Below are positions 9,202 to 18,039 of a stretch of 64,000 nt of DNA, in pieces; positions within the stretch are counted from its first letter, which is position 1; every line of letters starts with the position of its first letter. Where the stretch lies: positions 25,990 to 89,989 of the forward strand of contig CASFDK010000003.1 of NCBI GenBank assembly GCA_949293415.1. Direction: 5' to 3'. A model generated the notes under the pieces. It had not been told where the DNA came from, did not search any database, and saw nothing but the letters and a program-made list of their open reading frames with translations. A program made the position numbers and the translations under genes. The DNA is from an uncultured Verrucomicrobiota bacterium. GTDB lineage: Bacteria; Verrucomicrobiota; Verrucomicrobiia; Opitutales; Intestinicryptomonadaceae.

Positions 9202-10359
9202 TTACTTTTCATCGAATTTGATTTCCGTCGGCGAAACTTTCGTCGTGGGAACGGCGCGCTGCAGACCGACCGCCACAACCCTGTCTTCGGGCGAAAGCCC
9301 CTCGTCGATTACGCGGAACTTGCCCATCAAACGCCCAACTTTCACGGGGCGGTACTGGACTACATTGTCCTTGTCGACCACCAAAACGTAGCGGTTTACG
9401 AGGTCGGTGCCTATGATGTCTTCGGGAATCATAACAACGTGGTGCGCCTTTTCGCCGAGAACGCTGATTTTTGCGAACATTCCGGGGGAAAGCAGATGAT
9501 CGTTGTTGGCGATGTCCGCGCGCATCGTAAGGCTGGAAGTTTCCGTACCGATTTTGTTGTCGAAGTATGTAAGCATGCCTTCGCGCGTCGTCGAGCCGTC
9601 AAGAAGCGTTATTTTCACGCGCGGCCCCGTCTTCTTGACAACGTCGATTTCCTTGAACAGACCGTTGTTCTTGTAGCGGAGATTGTCGCGTTCGCTGATT
9701 TCGAAATACGCCTGAATGATGTCGGTTCTGACGATTGTCGTAAGGAGCGTCGAGTTTGCCGTAACGAGGTTGCCCACGTCGACGTACGACTCGCTGAGCT
9801 TGCCAGACATCGGGGCGCGAATGTGCGTGTACTCCAAATTGAGTTCCGCCTCGCGCAAACCGGCCCGTGCGGCAAGCAACGCCGCCTGTGCCGAGAGAAG
9901 TTCGCTCGTGCGGGTTTCGTAGGTTTCCTTTGAGATTGCCTTCGCGGCGAAAAGTTCCTTTGCGCGGGCGTCGTTGCTTTTTGCGAGCGCAAGGCGCGCC
10001 TCTACCTCCTTGACCTGAGCCTTCGCCGACGCAAGCGCGGCTTCGTACGGGCGCGGGTCGATTACGAAAAGCAGATCGCCCTCCTTTACGAACTGGCCTT
10101 CCTTGAAATTGACAAGCTGGAGGTATCCGCCGATTCTCGCGCGAAGCTCGACCGACGCATACGGCTCGAGGCGCGCGGTGTAGTCGTCCCAAAATTCAAC
10201 CGACTTGTGAACGGGCTTTGCAACCTGAACGGCGGGCGGTTCGCCCGTCGGCCCCTGCTGCCGGACGTTCTTTTTGCATCCGCCCGTAAACGCGGCGCAG
10301 GCGACAAGTGCCGCCGCCGCAAACTTGCATATATAGATACTGCTGTTTTTCATTTTCAT
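9202..10359 (-). CDS. RND periplasmic adaptor (membrane fusion protein, AcrA-like lipoprotein)
   Basis: A 385-aa HlyD/AcrA-family adaptor. The signal peptide ends in AFTGGCKK, giving a lipobox Cys. A barrel-sandwich half (VELRARIGGYLQLV, GQFVKEGDLLFVIDPRPY) is followed by an alpha-hairpin with AKAQVKEVEARLALA and LLAARAGLREAELNLEYTHIRAPMSG, then the second lipoyl half and beta-barrel. The ATG at 10359 (or 10353) is chosen because it puts the signal peptide at the N-terminus and lies 25 bp after the tetR gene; the upstream open frame overlaps tetR. It links the pump to the outer-membrane channel. Confidence 0.95.
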   Translation of the reverse strand: MKMKNSSIYICKFAAAALVACAAFTGGCKKNVRQQGPTGEPPAVQVAKPVHKSVEFWDDYTARLEPYASVELRARIGGYLQLVNFKEGQFVKEGDLLFVIDPRPYEAALASAKAQVKEVEARLALAKSNDARAKELFAAKAISKETYETRTSELLSAQAALLAARAGLREAELNLEYTHIRAPMSGKLSESYVDVGNLVTANSTLLTTIVRTDIIQAYFEISERDNLRYKNNGLFKEIDVVKKTGPRVKITLLDGSTTREGMLTYFDNKIGTETSSLTMRADIANNDHLLSPGMFAKISVLGEKAHHVVMIPEDIIGTDLVNRYVLVVDKDNVVQYRPVKVGRLMGKFRVIDEGLSPEDRVVAVGLQRAVPTTKVSPTEIKFDEK

Positions 10360-10384
10360 TTTTTCCGTTTTCAAATTTAAAGGA

Positions 10385-11050
10385 TTAAGACAGAATTTTC
10401 CCGAGCAAACGCACGAACACGCTTTCGATTTTCGCGTATTGCTCCTCGCCGAACGAATCCCAACCGCTGATTCGCTTGAAGCCGACCCTTGCCGAATTGA
10501 AAAGCATAATCTGACCGATGAGCATCTGGGCAAGAATCTTGGCGTCCTCCGCCGGACACGCGGGCTTGCATATCAAAACGAGCTTTTCAAGAAGCGTGAT
10601 CGACGGATAAATCACCTTTTCGTAAATGAAGTCGAACGCCTCGGTGGGATACATTTCCTCGCGCGTAAGAATCATTATGATGCGACGCAAAAGCGGGTCG
10701 GTCTTCGAGTTCACACACACTCTGCTCATCACGAAATCGACAATCAGCTTTTTTGCATCCGCCGCCGATTTCGACTTTTCAATCTCCGAACCGCGCACCA
10801 AATGTTCCGCCATATATATGTGGATGTAGTCGGCGAGCTGGCGGACGATTTCCAAATAAAGTTCGCGCTTGCCTCCGAAATGATAGCTTATCGCCGCGTG
10901 GTTTACGCCCGCCTTTTCGGCTATCTGGCGCGTGCGAACCGCCGAAAACGGGAGCAAGGCGAACTCTTCGACGGCGGCGTTTATTATCTTCGCCTTCGCG
11001 TCGGAACATATACCCTTCTCCAATCCGGCGATGTAATTCTTTTCAATCAT
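10385..11050 (-). CDS. TetR-family repressor of the efflux operon
   Basis: A 221-aa regulator. The N-terminal helix-turn-helix domain (residues about 15-65) has IINAAVEEFA, FSAVRTRQIAEKAGVNHAAISYHFGGKRELYLEIV, a textbook TetR HTH. The C-terminal ligand domain resembles the CecR/YbiH group (for example REEMYPTEAFDFIYE and IGQIMLFNSARVGF). It is the first gene of the efflux operon, so it probably represses its own transcription and that of the pump until a pump substrate binds. A candidate operator lies immediately upstream. Confidence 0.93.
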   Translation of the reverse strand: MIEKNYIAGLEKGICSDAKAKIINAAVEEFALLPFSAVRTRQIAEKAGVNHAAISYHFGGKRELYLEIVRQLADYIHIYMAEHLVRGSEIEKSKSAADAKKLIVDFVMSRVCVNSKTDPLLRRIIMILTREEMYPTEAFDFIYEKVIYPSITLLEKLVLICKPACPAEDAKILAQMLIGQIMLFNSARVGFKRISGWDSFGEEQYAKIESVFVRLLGKILS

Positions 11051-11090
11051 CGGGTTTAACCAAATGATTAAACCAAATGATTGTCAACCG
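11051..11090 (-). promoter_or_regulatory. Candidate promoter and TetR operator with two tandem near-palindromes
   Basis: Between tetR and the MFS gene the 12-mer AACCAAATGATT occurs twice back to back (11058-11082). Each copy is close to self-complementary (AAYCAWWTGRTT), as expected for a dimeric TetR site. On the minus strand the repeats directly follow TTGACA (11087-11082), a perfect -35 box, so bound repressor would block the promoter. No convincing -10 is seen at the usual distance. Confidence 0.55.
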
Positions 11091-11112
11091 ATTTTTCCGA
11101 AAAAATTTCAGC

Positions 11113-12285
11113 CTAATTTTCTATGCGCGAGCGCAGCGCGGGCGAAACCAAACTTACCATTATGCCTATACAGCCCATCAGCGCGAACGAGAACCGCAGG
11201 CTTGAAATATGCGCAATGTAGCCGATGAGCGGCGGGAAAATGAGAAAGCCGAAAAAGCCGACCGTCGAGACAACCGCTATCGCAATGCCCGAAGACATCC
11301 TGCGCGAACGCCCCGCCAAGCTGTAGCACGTTGGCACAACCGAAGACACGCCGCAGCCTACAAGCAGAAAGCCAACAGCCCCCGCAACCGCGTTCGGGAA
11401 CAGAACCGCCGTGAACATACCCGCCGAAATCAGAACGCCGCTCGTGCGCAATACCGCCAAGTATCCGAATTTGTTGATGAGGAAGTCGTCGACAAACCTG
11501 CCGGTTGCCATCGCCGACATAAACGCGACAAACCCCACCCTGCTTATGTCGGGCGCGGTGCCGACAACGTCGCGGAAGAATATCACGCTCCAGTCGAACA
11601 TAGTGCCCTCGCAACTCATGCACGAAAACGCGATCACGCCGAGAAACAGGATATACGGCGTGGGTCTCCAGACGCTGCGGGTCTTGTCCGTGTCGCCGTC
11701 CTTCGCCTGCGGCGCGAAATCGAAAGGCACAAAATAGCGGCACGCGCACGCGAGCGCAAGTATTACGAAAACATTCACGCCTATGTAGTGCGGCAAAACG
11801 CCCACGTCGAAGCCCGCGAGAACCGCGCTGAGCACCCCGCCGCAAAAGCCCGCAAAACTCCAAAGCCCGTGGAACGACGACATCACCGAACGCCCGTAGA
11901 TGCGCTCGACATCCACCGCCTGCGTGTTTATCGAAATATTCGTAAGGTTCGCGGCTATGCCGAAACAGTAGAGCGCGGCGAAAAGAGTCGCCTTCGAGCA
12001 CGCCAGAAGCGGCAGGAAAAGCGTCAGCGGATAGACATAGGCGGCAAGGCGCACGACTTTAAAACTCGAAAATTTCGCGACAAGCCAGCCCGAAAGCAGC
12101 ATTACCGAAATCTGCCCGAGCGGAATCGCGAAGAGCACCGACCCCAAGTCGGCTTCGCTCAAACCGAGCGCGTTCTTGAAGTCGGGAATGCGCGTTGCCC
12201 ACGCCGAAAACACTATTCCCTGATTGAAGAAAAGCAGCCCGACGGCGATTCTGTAGGCAAGGGGTTTGTATTTCAAGTCCTGCAT
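11113..12285 (-). CDS. MFS transporter, YbjJ-like
   Basis: A 390-aa membrane protein with about 12 hydrophobic segments. The N-terminal part has the family-typical LLFFNQGIVFSAWATRIPDFKNALGLSEADLGSVLF arrangement and an RIYGRSVMSSFHGLWSFAG loop, which fit the YbjJ-type MFS subgroup of uncertain substrate. The start at 12285 gives a short cytoplasmic N-terminus. It is separated by 62 bp from tetR downstream on the same strand, with the operator in between, so it is probably a separate unit. Co-expression with the pump cannot be excluded. Confidence 0.85.
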   Translation of the reverse strand: MQDLKYKPLAYRIAVGLLFFNQGIVFSAWATRIPDFKNALGLSEADLGSVLFAIPLGQISVMLLSGWLVAKFSSFKVVRLAAYVYPLTLFLPLLACSKATLFAALYCFGIAANLTNISINTQAVDVERIYGRSVMSSFHGLWSFAGFCGGVLSAVLAGFDVGVLPHYIGVNVFVILALACACRYFVPFDFAPQAKDGDTDKTRSVWRPTPYILFLGVIAFSCMSCEGTMFDWSVIFFRDVVGTAPDISRVGFVAFMSAMATGRFVDDFLINKFGYLAVLRTSGVLISAGMFTAVLFPNAVAGAVGFLLVGCGVSSVVPTCYSLAGRSRRMSSGIAIAVVSTVGFFGFLIFPPLIGYIAHISSLRFSFALMGCIGIMVSLVSPALRSRIEN

Positions 12286-12400
12286 GAAACGAATCCTTTC
12301 GAATGCGGAAACGCGCCCGCATATTTTTCAAGCCCGCAAAGTTTGGAACGCGTTTTGGGCTTGTCGATAAAAATTTTTCCGAAAATCGGGCGGCGGCATT

Positions 12401-14032
12401 CTACTTTTTTTTCTTTGCCTCCGTCCTCTTTTTGTAGTCTGCGTCCGCCTTTGCAAACTGCTTCGAATAATTCTCGATGCGCACGGGAACGGGCAGCCCG
12501 CATTTCGCAGCCAACGCCTCGGCCGACCTTACAACCGCCCTCCGTCCGTAGCTCGAAATACCCGAATCGAGCAGCCGCAAATACAGCTTCATCGCGTCGT
12601 CGGCGCGCGAATTGTCCGCCAAAAATTCGGCAAGCTCGAACCCGAGTCCGCACATATCCGCCTGTTTGAAGAAATCGCGCGAAAGCAGGATGTCGGCGTA
12701 TTTTTTCGACTTTCCGCCATCGCCCGCCGCCGAAAAATCGGTCGCCAAGCGGAACAAAAGCGCGTCGTCGGGCATTTTGCCGACGTATTTTTCGCCGAAC
12801 GCCGAAACATCGGAGGGCTTCGCGCCGTCCGCAAGCATTTTGTTCATCATACGCAAAACCGCATACTGCGAAAGCGAATCGACTTTGCCCGCATCGACCG
12901 CCGCAAGCTGCGCCTCGAGACCGACTTTGAAAGGCTCGTAGAGCGGGTCGCCCACCACGACCGACTGCCATCCCAAAACCTCTATCGACGCATACGCAAC
13001 TTCGCCCGCCGAAAGCCCGCGCCCGTAGGCCGCCATTATGTAGCCTATGTTCTGCGTGCCCGACAGATACGGCTCGAACACGTTGCCGAAAGCCTGCGCC
13101 GCCCCGCACTGCAAAAGTCGGAGAGTCCACCCCTTTTTGCGGAGGTCGGACGCGCTGAACGAAAACAGGTGCAGGGCTATCGCGCCGTCGGCGAGTTTAA
13201 AATCCCTTTCGTTGAAATAAAACTGCGGACTCGCACTGTACCAGCCCAGATACACCGCCGCGCCGTCGAGACGCTGCGTAAAGTCGAAAAGCGTCGGCTT
13301 TTCGTCGACCACCGTGTCGAAATACATCGCGCGCGCCGTTTTTGCGGCGGAATCAAGCCAGTCGTCGCCGAGTTTGTATTTCTTCGACTTGTCGATGTAC
13401 ACGCGCCCCCGAAGCCCCTTTTTCTCGACATCCAACGCGCCGTCTATCGATTTCTTCACGGTTTCGAAAGAGTCGCCGTCGAGACGCGCGACACGGAGCA
13501 CGCCGTAGATTTTGTGCGCCCCCGCGCCCGAAAAATTGCCGTAGAGCGGATTGCGACAGGGACCGTCGGGCGTCTTCTGCGGCAGAAAAGTAGCCGCAAG
13601 CTCGGAATCGACCGATGCCCCGTCGAAACGCATTCCCTTTTTGCCCGCGCTCGGTTTTACCTTGTAGGGCAACGCGCACAAAACCAGATATTCCACATTG
13701 TGCGAATTGAAAATGTAGCTTCGCCGCCCCGTCTGCGCGTCCGTGCCCGTTGCCATCGCCGACACCGCGCCGCGCTTTGCGAGCGCATCGACTATCGGAC
13801 CTGCAAGCTTTGTTTCGTACTCGACGCGCGAAAGTTCCGGAACGTCGGGAACGGAAATTTCGACTACATTTTCCGCCGCTATGCCGCGCGCCTTGCAGTA
13901 ATACCGCGCGACGGCAAGCGAATCCGCGCTGTTTTTGTTCGCAACGACAAACACGCCCGACCTGTCCGCCGACGCGAAACATACCGAAGCCGACACAACC
14001 GCAAAAAATGCAATCCGCAAAAAAGTCTTCAT
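12401..14032 (-). CDS. TIGR03790-type secreted protein
   Basis: A 543-aa exported protein of unknown function. The signal peptide is MKTFLRIAFFAVVSASVCFA. Next comes the signature of the TIGR03790 family: FVVANKNSADSLAVARYYCKARGI followed by ENVVEISVP, and a middle part with ILGWQSVVVGDPLYEPF near residue 360. The last 130 residues are helical, TPR-like (AVLRMMNKMLADG, DDAMKLYLRLLDSG). The ATG at 14032 is chosen for the signal peptide; the frame is open upstream without it. The family is common in Verrucomicrobia, Planctomycetes and Acidobacteria (from general knowledge). It is divergent from apbE with 99 bp between them. Confidence 0.8.
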   Translation of the reverse strand: MKTFLRIAFFAVVSASVCFASADRSGVFVVANKNSADSLAVARYYCKARGIAAENVVEISVPDVPELSRVEYETKLAGPIVDALAKRGAVSAMATGTDAQTGRRSYIFNSHNVEYLVLCALPYKVKPSAGKKGMRFDGASVDSELAATFLPQKTPDGPCRNPLYGNFSGAGAHKIYGVLRVARLDGDSFETVKKSIDGALDVEKKGLRGRVYIDKSKKYKLGDDWLDSAAKTARAMYFDTVVDEKPTLFDFTQRLDGAAVYLGWYSASPQFYFNERDFKLADGAIALHLFSFSASDLRKKGWTLRLLQCGAAQAFGNVFEPYLSGTQNIGYIMAAYGRGLSAGEVAYASIEVLGWQSVVVGDPLYEPFKVGLEAQLAAVDAGKVDSLSQYAVLRMMNKMLADGAKPSDVSAFGEKYVGKMPDDALLFRLATDFSAAGDGGKSKKYADILLSRDFFKQADMCGLGFELAEFLADNSRADDAMKLYLRLLDSGISSYGRRAVVRSAEALAAKCGLPVPVRIENYSKQFAKADADYKKRTEAKKKK

Positions 14033-14131
14033 ATCGGCGGCAAAATTACATTCGCCAAAAAACTTCCTCAAGACAAAAAGACGGTTCAATATTGTTGATT
14101 TTTCGAACGCCCCGCATTTAGATGTCTTCAA

Positions 14132-14962
14132 ATGCACACTTTCGAAAGAGAACTGATGAACACCGTGTTCACCGTCCGGATTTCGGGCGTCGAACAAAAC
14201 TACGCCCGCAGCGCGGCACTCGACTGCTTCGCCGACACCGAAGCACTCGAAAACATCCTGAGCCTCTACCGCTACGGCAGCGACATATCGTGCATAAACG
14301 CCTCCGAAGTCGGCGAAATCACGCCGCTTACCGACATCGCCACGGAATGCCTTTCTCTTGCATTCTCCGCCGCCGAAATCAGCCGCGGGGCAATCGACGT
14401 GTGTATGGGCGAGTATTTTCTCAAAAACAAAAACGACAAAACCTTCGCCGTTCCCGAGACCCCGCGGCGCGGCAAATTCGAGTTCGACCCACAACGTTTT
14501 CTAATCAAAAAGCTCTCGGCGGGCAGAATCGACCTCGGCGCGATAGGCAAGGGCTTCGCCGTAGACTGCGCCGTAAAAAAGCTGCGCGAAGTCTGGGAGA
14601 TAGAAAACGCATTTTTGACGTTCGGAGGAAGCAGCATCTATGCATTCGGCAAAGACGGCGAAGGCAAAACGTGGGAGACAAACCTGTCCGACGACGTGAA
14701 AATTCCCGTGGACGACTTCGCCGTGGGCGCGTCGGGAACGTCGGTTCTTGGGGCTCACATCGTCGACGCCCGAACGGGCGAAACTCCGAAAGAACAACCG
14801 TTCAGGACATGGGCTTTCTGCGGAAACGCCGCAATCGCCGATGCAATGTCGACCGCCTTTATGCTTCTGAAAAAGGACGAAATAGCCCAAATCTGCGACA
14901 AGGAAAACATATCGGCGGCAATCCAGCAAACCGCCGATTCCGGAATAGAATTCATAGATTAG
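14132..14962 (+). CDS. apbE: ApbE-like FAD:protein FMN transferase
   Basis: A 276-aa protein that by family transfers FMN from FAD to a Thr of target proteins such as RnfG/NqrC. Recognisable motifs are MNTVFTVRI, RIDLGAIGKGFAVDCAVKKL, TFGGSSIYAFGKDG, the ASGTSVLGAHIVDARTGE block and AIADAMSTAFMLL near the C-terminus. There is no signal peptide, so it would act in the cytoplasm, unlike lipoprotein ApbEs. It is shorter than the usual 320-350 residues. No flavinylation target is visible in this window. Its last 11 bases overlap the end of the convergent cupin gene. Confidence 0.85.
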   Translation: MHTFERELMNTVFTVRISGVEQNYARSAALDCFADTEALENILSLYRYGSDISCINASEVGEITPLTDIATECLSLAFSAAEISRGAIDVCMGEYFLKNKNDKTFAVPETPRRGKFEFDPQRFLIKKLSAGRIDLGAIGKGFAVDCAVKKLREVWEIENAFLTFGGSSIYAFGKDGEGKTWETNLSDDVKIPVDDFAVGASGTSVLGAHIVDARTGETPKEQPFRTWAFCGNAAIADAMSTAFMLLKKDEIAQICDKENISAAIQQTADSGIEFID

Positions 14963-15299
14963 CCGACATTTCGGAAAAGTCGCCGAATACCGTCAGCCAC
15001 ACACAACGCGGGTTATCGGATGTCCGAACAACCCTGTGCGCGGTGCGGCGGTCGATTACGAGCCAGTCGCCCGCACCAAGTTCGAGTTTGGAAGAATCGG
15101 CAAACTCCAAGACGGATTCGCCCGAAAGCAGAAGCACGAATTCGTCTTCGTCTTGATCGTACCATTGCCCGTCCGAATAGGGTTCGGAATATATGCGCTC
15201 GACGCGCCCTGTACCGGAAAATTTGAGCAGCGTCTCGAAAAACTCGGGCTTGCCCGAGTCGTCCGCGCCGCCGAAAGAAAATATGTTTCCGTGTTTCAT
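14952..15299 (-). CDS. Small cupin-domain protein
   Basis: A 115-aa single-domain cupin. Motif 1 is represented by YSDGQWYDQDEDEFVLLLSGESVLEF and motif 2 by LGAGDWLVIDRRTAHRV, with a His in the second but no His pair in the first, so metal binding may be reduced. The start at 15299 (MKHGNIFSFG) is chosen over the longer frame because the terminator of the HU gene lies upstream of it. The 3' end overlaps apbE tail to tail. Cupins of this small type are often sugar- or phenolic-modifying or regulatory; a specific role cannot be given. Confidence 0.75.
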   Translation of the reverse strand: MKHGNIFSFGGADDSGKPEFFETLLKFSGTGRVERIYSEPYSDGQWYDQDEDEFVLLLSGESVLEFADSSKLELGAGDWLVIDRRTAHRVVRTSDNPRCVWLTVFGDFSEMSANL

Positions 15300-15348
15300 A
15301 GGAAAAAGAATTGCCAAACCGCCGCATATGACGGCTTGAAACGGATTC

Positions 15349-15378
15349 AAAAAAAACTCCGCACAAAAAATGCGGAGT
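15349..15378 (-). terminator. Intrinsic terminator of the HU gene
   Basis: On the minus strand the stem ACTCCGCA...TGCGGAGT is followed by a T-tract. It begins 27 bp after the HU stop codon. Confidence 0.85.
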
Positions 15379-15404
15379 CTTTCCAAAAATTGTTTTGTAC
15401 AATT

Positions 15405-15677
15405 TTATTTCGCTTTGAAAGCCGCGCCGGGCTTGAATCTTACAACCTTGCTGGCCTTGACCTTGATCTTCTCGCGGGTTCTCGGGTTGAAGCAGGTACG
15501 CGCCTTGCGTTCCACAACCGAGAAAGTACCAAAACCGATGAGCTGAAGCTTCTTGTTCTTCTTCACACCCGCCTTGATGGCTTCGATAGTGGCATTGAGA
15601 GCCTTTTCAGCGCAAGCCTTCGTGGCATCCTTGCCGAGAATTTTCTGAATTTCTTCGATGAGTTGTTGTTTGTTCAT
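15405..15677 (-). CDS. HU-family histone-like DNA-binding protein
   Basis: A 90-aa nucleoid protein. It has the N-terminal helices MNKQQLIEEIQKIL and AEKALNATIEAIKAGV, the GFGTFSVVERKART motif and the DNA-arm region FNPRTREKIKVKASKVVRFKPG, ending KAK. The start at 15677 matches the family; the longer frame adds 12 unrelated residues. HU dimers bend and wrap DNA and are abundant in the cell. The gene is monocistronic, with its own terminator. Confidence 0.95.
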   Translation of the reverse strand: MNKQQLIEEIQKILGKDATKACAEKALNATIEAIKAGVKKNKKLQLIGFGTFSVVERKARTCFNPRTREKIKVKASKVVRFKPGAAFKAK

Positions 15678-16037
15678 ATCTTTTGTTTGTTTGGTTGTTG
15701 AGATAAAAATCAATTAATAAACTTCCGTAAAAAACAGACGCCATCATAAAGGGACGCTCAGGGGATAATCCAGCAAAAAAAAGTACAAATTGTCATTTTA
15801 CCGAAATACACCCTATCACGCAGAACCCGAAGAGATCCGTAAAACAGACGGGCAGAATACATCCGACCCGCTACAGAATCACAGACCCCAAAAACAAGCC
15901 CGACCCTCTTTGAAAGAACCGCTTTACGAGTTCCAAGATAGGAACGAGTTTCCATAAGTCAATATTTATTCACAAAAAAATCCCGAAAAAAATGCTTTCG
16001 TACCAATAAAATCCGAAACACCCGAAAAATCAGCCCA
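15678..16037. other. Intergenic region between HU and the phage island
   Basis: About 360 bp, more AT-rich than the neighbours near its ends. It should hold the HU promoter (minus strand) and marks the outer border of the phage-like island. I see no tRNA, no direct repeat that would qualify as an attachment site, and no convincing gene. A 65-codon open frame at 15955-15758 lacks any recognisable feature. Confidence 0.6.
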
Positions 16038-17384
16038 CTACCACACAAACCCCGATTCCCTGCGCGATACGAGCGAAACCGCCGAACCGCCGAAATTTTC
16101 GCGCGCAGCGTGCGAAGCGAGAGCCAACGCCCAGAAACGGTCGGAATGCCCGTCGGCAGTCCGCTCGGCGGCGAAACGCACGCCGCCGCACGAGACCTCC
16201 TTTTTGACGGCGCGCAAATCGGCGAGAACTTCGATATCGTCGGGAATCCTGACCGTGCCGTTTTCGAAGCGCGTCCGAAGCGGATAGGCGAGAATCTCCT
16301 TTGTTTGGCGCGTAAACACAACGCCCTCGACCCTCGAGCTTCCGTAGCGTTCGGCGGCGCGCTCGGCGAACTGCCGTCCCAAGCCGCTCATATCCACCGC
16401 CGCCCTGCGCAGATACGGATTGCGCAAATACGAGTGCAGAACAACCTCCTGCTCCGAAAACGGAACGTCGCGGAAAACGCGGACATCGCGAGTGAACAGA
16501 ACGTCGCCGCACTTTTCGAGAAGCCAGAATACGGTAAGGTCGCGCGTCCGCCCGACATCCACGCCCAAATACTGCGGATTCTCGGGCGAAAACGGCTCGC
16601 GCCAATTTTCGTCGGCTTGGTAGACACAGCGGCGCACGCTGTCGTACGGCAGAAACGCCGACCTGTCGTCGGCGGGCGTGCACATATACTCCTGAAGGAA
16701 ACTCTCCCTGTCGGCGCACGAATTTTTTATGTAGTCGAAATACGCGGCTTCGTCCATCTGAGAAACCTCGTGGTCGGGAGGAAGATTCGCCTTGAGCTTT
16801 TTGAGAAAGCCCTGCTCGAGCGCGTCCTGAAGCGTTACGCGATGCAGCGAGATTTTTTTCGGATTGCCCCCGTAGCGAGCCTCCTCGACGAGTTTGGCGA
16901 AAAAATTTTCGCCCCCTCGGTGGGTCGAAATTATCTCGAGACTGCCGCCCCAAGTTATGCCGGGGTAGGCGATGGCGTAGAGCCGCGCAGGGTCGGGATG
17001 CAGGGCGAATTCGTCGAGCACGCGCGTTCCGCGTTTGCCCGCCTGCGCGTCGGGGTTCGACGAAAGCGACCAAATGCGGGTGCCGTTGGCGAACTCAAGC
17101 GAGCGCGAATCTGAATCGGCGGCGGTTTCCGCGCCGCAACACTCGAGGGCGGCGGCGTTTAGTATGCCCGAAAACTTCTTGCAGTCGTCGATGAAAAGCT
17201 TCGCCTGAAGCTCGTCGCGCGAACTCACCCACGAGTCGTTTTTTTCGCCCGCGCGGCAGTGTCTGCGCACGAGCGAATATGCGGTCGTCCAGCTCATTCC
17301 TATCTGGCGCGACTTCTCCATAAGCTTTATGCGCGAACGGTCCTTTATCCACGCAATCTGGTAGGGAAGAAAAAACGTGTCCAT
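16038..17384 (-). CDS. Phage terminase large subunit (Mu gp28-like)
   Basis: A 448-aa packaging ATPase/nuclease. The ATPase half shows an atypical Walker A region in LMEKSRQIGMSWTTAYSLVRRH and a Walker-B/hinge-like TRVLDEFALHPDP. The nuclease half has YLGVDVGRTRDLTVFWLLEK (first acidic residue), RAAVDMSGLGRQFAERA and DGHSDRFWALALASHAA (late Asp), the usual RNase-H-like set. It packages DNA into the prohead. It is the last gene of the minus-strand arm, 6 bp after the small-subunit-like gene. Key residues look intact, so the protein could be active. Confidence 0.88.
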   Translation of the reverse strand: MDTFFLPYQIAWIKDRSRIKLMEKSRQIGMSWTTAYSLVRRHCRAGEKNDSWVSSRDELQAKLFIDDCKKFSGILNAAALECCGAETAADSDSRSLEFANGTRIWSLSSNPDAQAGKRGTRVLDEFALHPDPARLYAIAYPGITWGGSLEIISTHRGGENFFAKLVEEARYGGNPKKISLHRVTLQDALEQGFLKKLKANLPPDHEVSQMDEAAYFDYIKNSCADRESFLQEYMCTPADDRSAFLPYDSVRRCVYQADENWREPFSPENPQYLGVDVGRTRDLTVFWLLEKCGDVLFTRDVRVFRDVPFSEQEVVLHSYLRNPYLRRAAVDMSGLGRQFAERAAERYGSSRVEGVVFTRQTKEILAYPLRTRFENGTVRIPDDIEVLADLRAVKKEVSCGGVRFAAERTADGHSDRFWALALASHAARENFGGSAVSLVSRRESGFVW

Positions 17385-17390
17385 ATCGAA

Positions 17391-17777
17391 CTACAATAAT
17401 TTCAGCTGCGATTCTATGCGCCTGAGCGTCTCTTCGGAAAGCCCGCAGTCCGCGCCGCCGCGCTGCGTTTGAGAACCCGAAACCTTTGCCGAAGCGAGTT
17501 TCTGGATTATCCCCGCGACGGTGTTGAAATCGGACACCGAAAGCTCAGGCGAGTTGCAGAGCGTGTCGAAAACAAGCTCCCACAAAAGCGCAACCGACGC
17601 CTCGCGCGCGTCGAGCGGCGTTTCGTCGGCGAGTTTGTCGGCCTGCGCCTTCGCGCGTTTTATGCGTTCTACGTGCGCGAAAAAACAGGCGTTAAAAGAC
17701 GGCGCGGCGGAGGATTGCGCACGCACACGCACGCCGCGTTTGGACGCGGCCGACGGCTGCTGCTGTTCTTCGCCCAT
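17391..17777 (-). CDS. Putative terminase small subunit (Mu gp27-like)
   Basis: A 128-aa protein. A basic, low-complexity N-terminus (SAASKRGVRVRAQSS) is followed by a helical body and a C-terminal GLSEETLRRIESQLKLL segment, which resembles the end of DUF3486/gp27 proteins. Position is the main argument: it directly precedes the large terminase, as in Mu (gp27-gp28). By family it would recognise phage DNA ends. Similarity is weak, so the call rests on context. Confidence 0.55.
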   Translation of the reverse strand: MGEEQQQPSAASKRGVRVRAQSSAAPSFNACFFAHVERIKRAKAQADKLADETPLDAREASVALLWELVFDTLCNSPELSVSDFNTVAGIIQKLASAKVSGSQTQRGGADCGLSEETLRRIESQLKLL

Positions 17778-17778
17778 T

Positions 17779-18039
17779 TCAAAACCTCCCCGATTCGAGA
17801 TAGTCGCGCCCGAACGCCGAAAGTTTCACGCGTACGTGCGAAGCCGAAAGCTCCGAACGCGAAAACGACGCGTAGTTCTTTTCGACGAGATATTCGAGAG
17901 CCGCCGAAAGTTCGCGTTCGGAAAACTCGAACCCCGCAAGCCTCAGCCCCTCCGAAACGGTTTCGACGGGAAGGCTCGCGGGCGAAGCCGCCTCGAGCTG
18001 CGCGAGCACGGCGCGGCGGAAAAGAAGCGCGTCGGGCAT
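17779..18039 (-). CDS. Small winged-helix-like phage protein (gp26 position)
   Basis: An 86-aa protein beginning MPDALLFRRAVLAQLE. The pattern of helices followed by FEFSERELSAALEYLVEKNYASF and LSAFGRDYLESGRF is that of a winged-helix fold. The start codon overlaps the stop of the upstream gene by one base (TGATG), and only one base separates its stop from the gp27-like gene, so the four genes are one operon. It occupies the position of Mu gp26. Its job is unknown; DNA binding during packaging or regulation is possible. Confidence 0.6.
   Translation of the reverse strand: MPDALLFRRAVLAQLEAASPASLPVETVSEGLRLAGFEFSERELSAALEYLVEKNYASFSRSELSASHVRVKLSAFGRDYLESGRF

Noticed and set aside
12300..12360. 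CAAGCCC...GGGCTTG inverted repeat between the TIGR03790 and MFS genes as a terminator
   Set aside because: The loop is over 20 bases and no T-tract follows on the minus strand.
15758..15955. A 65-codon frame between HU and the phage island
   Set aside because: No signal, motif or ribosome binding site; composition is not like neighbouring genes.
16110..17114. A 334-codon plus-strand frame opposite the terminase
   Set aside because: Shadow frame; the minus-strand product has clear terminase motifs and operon spacing.
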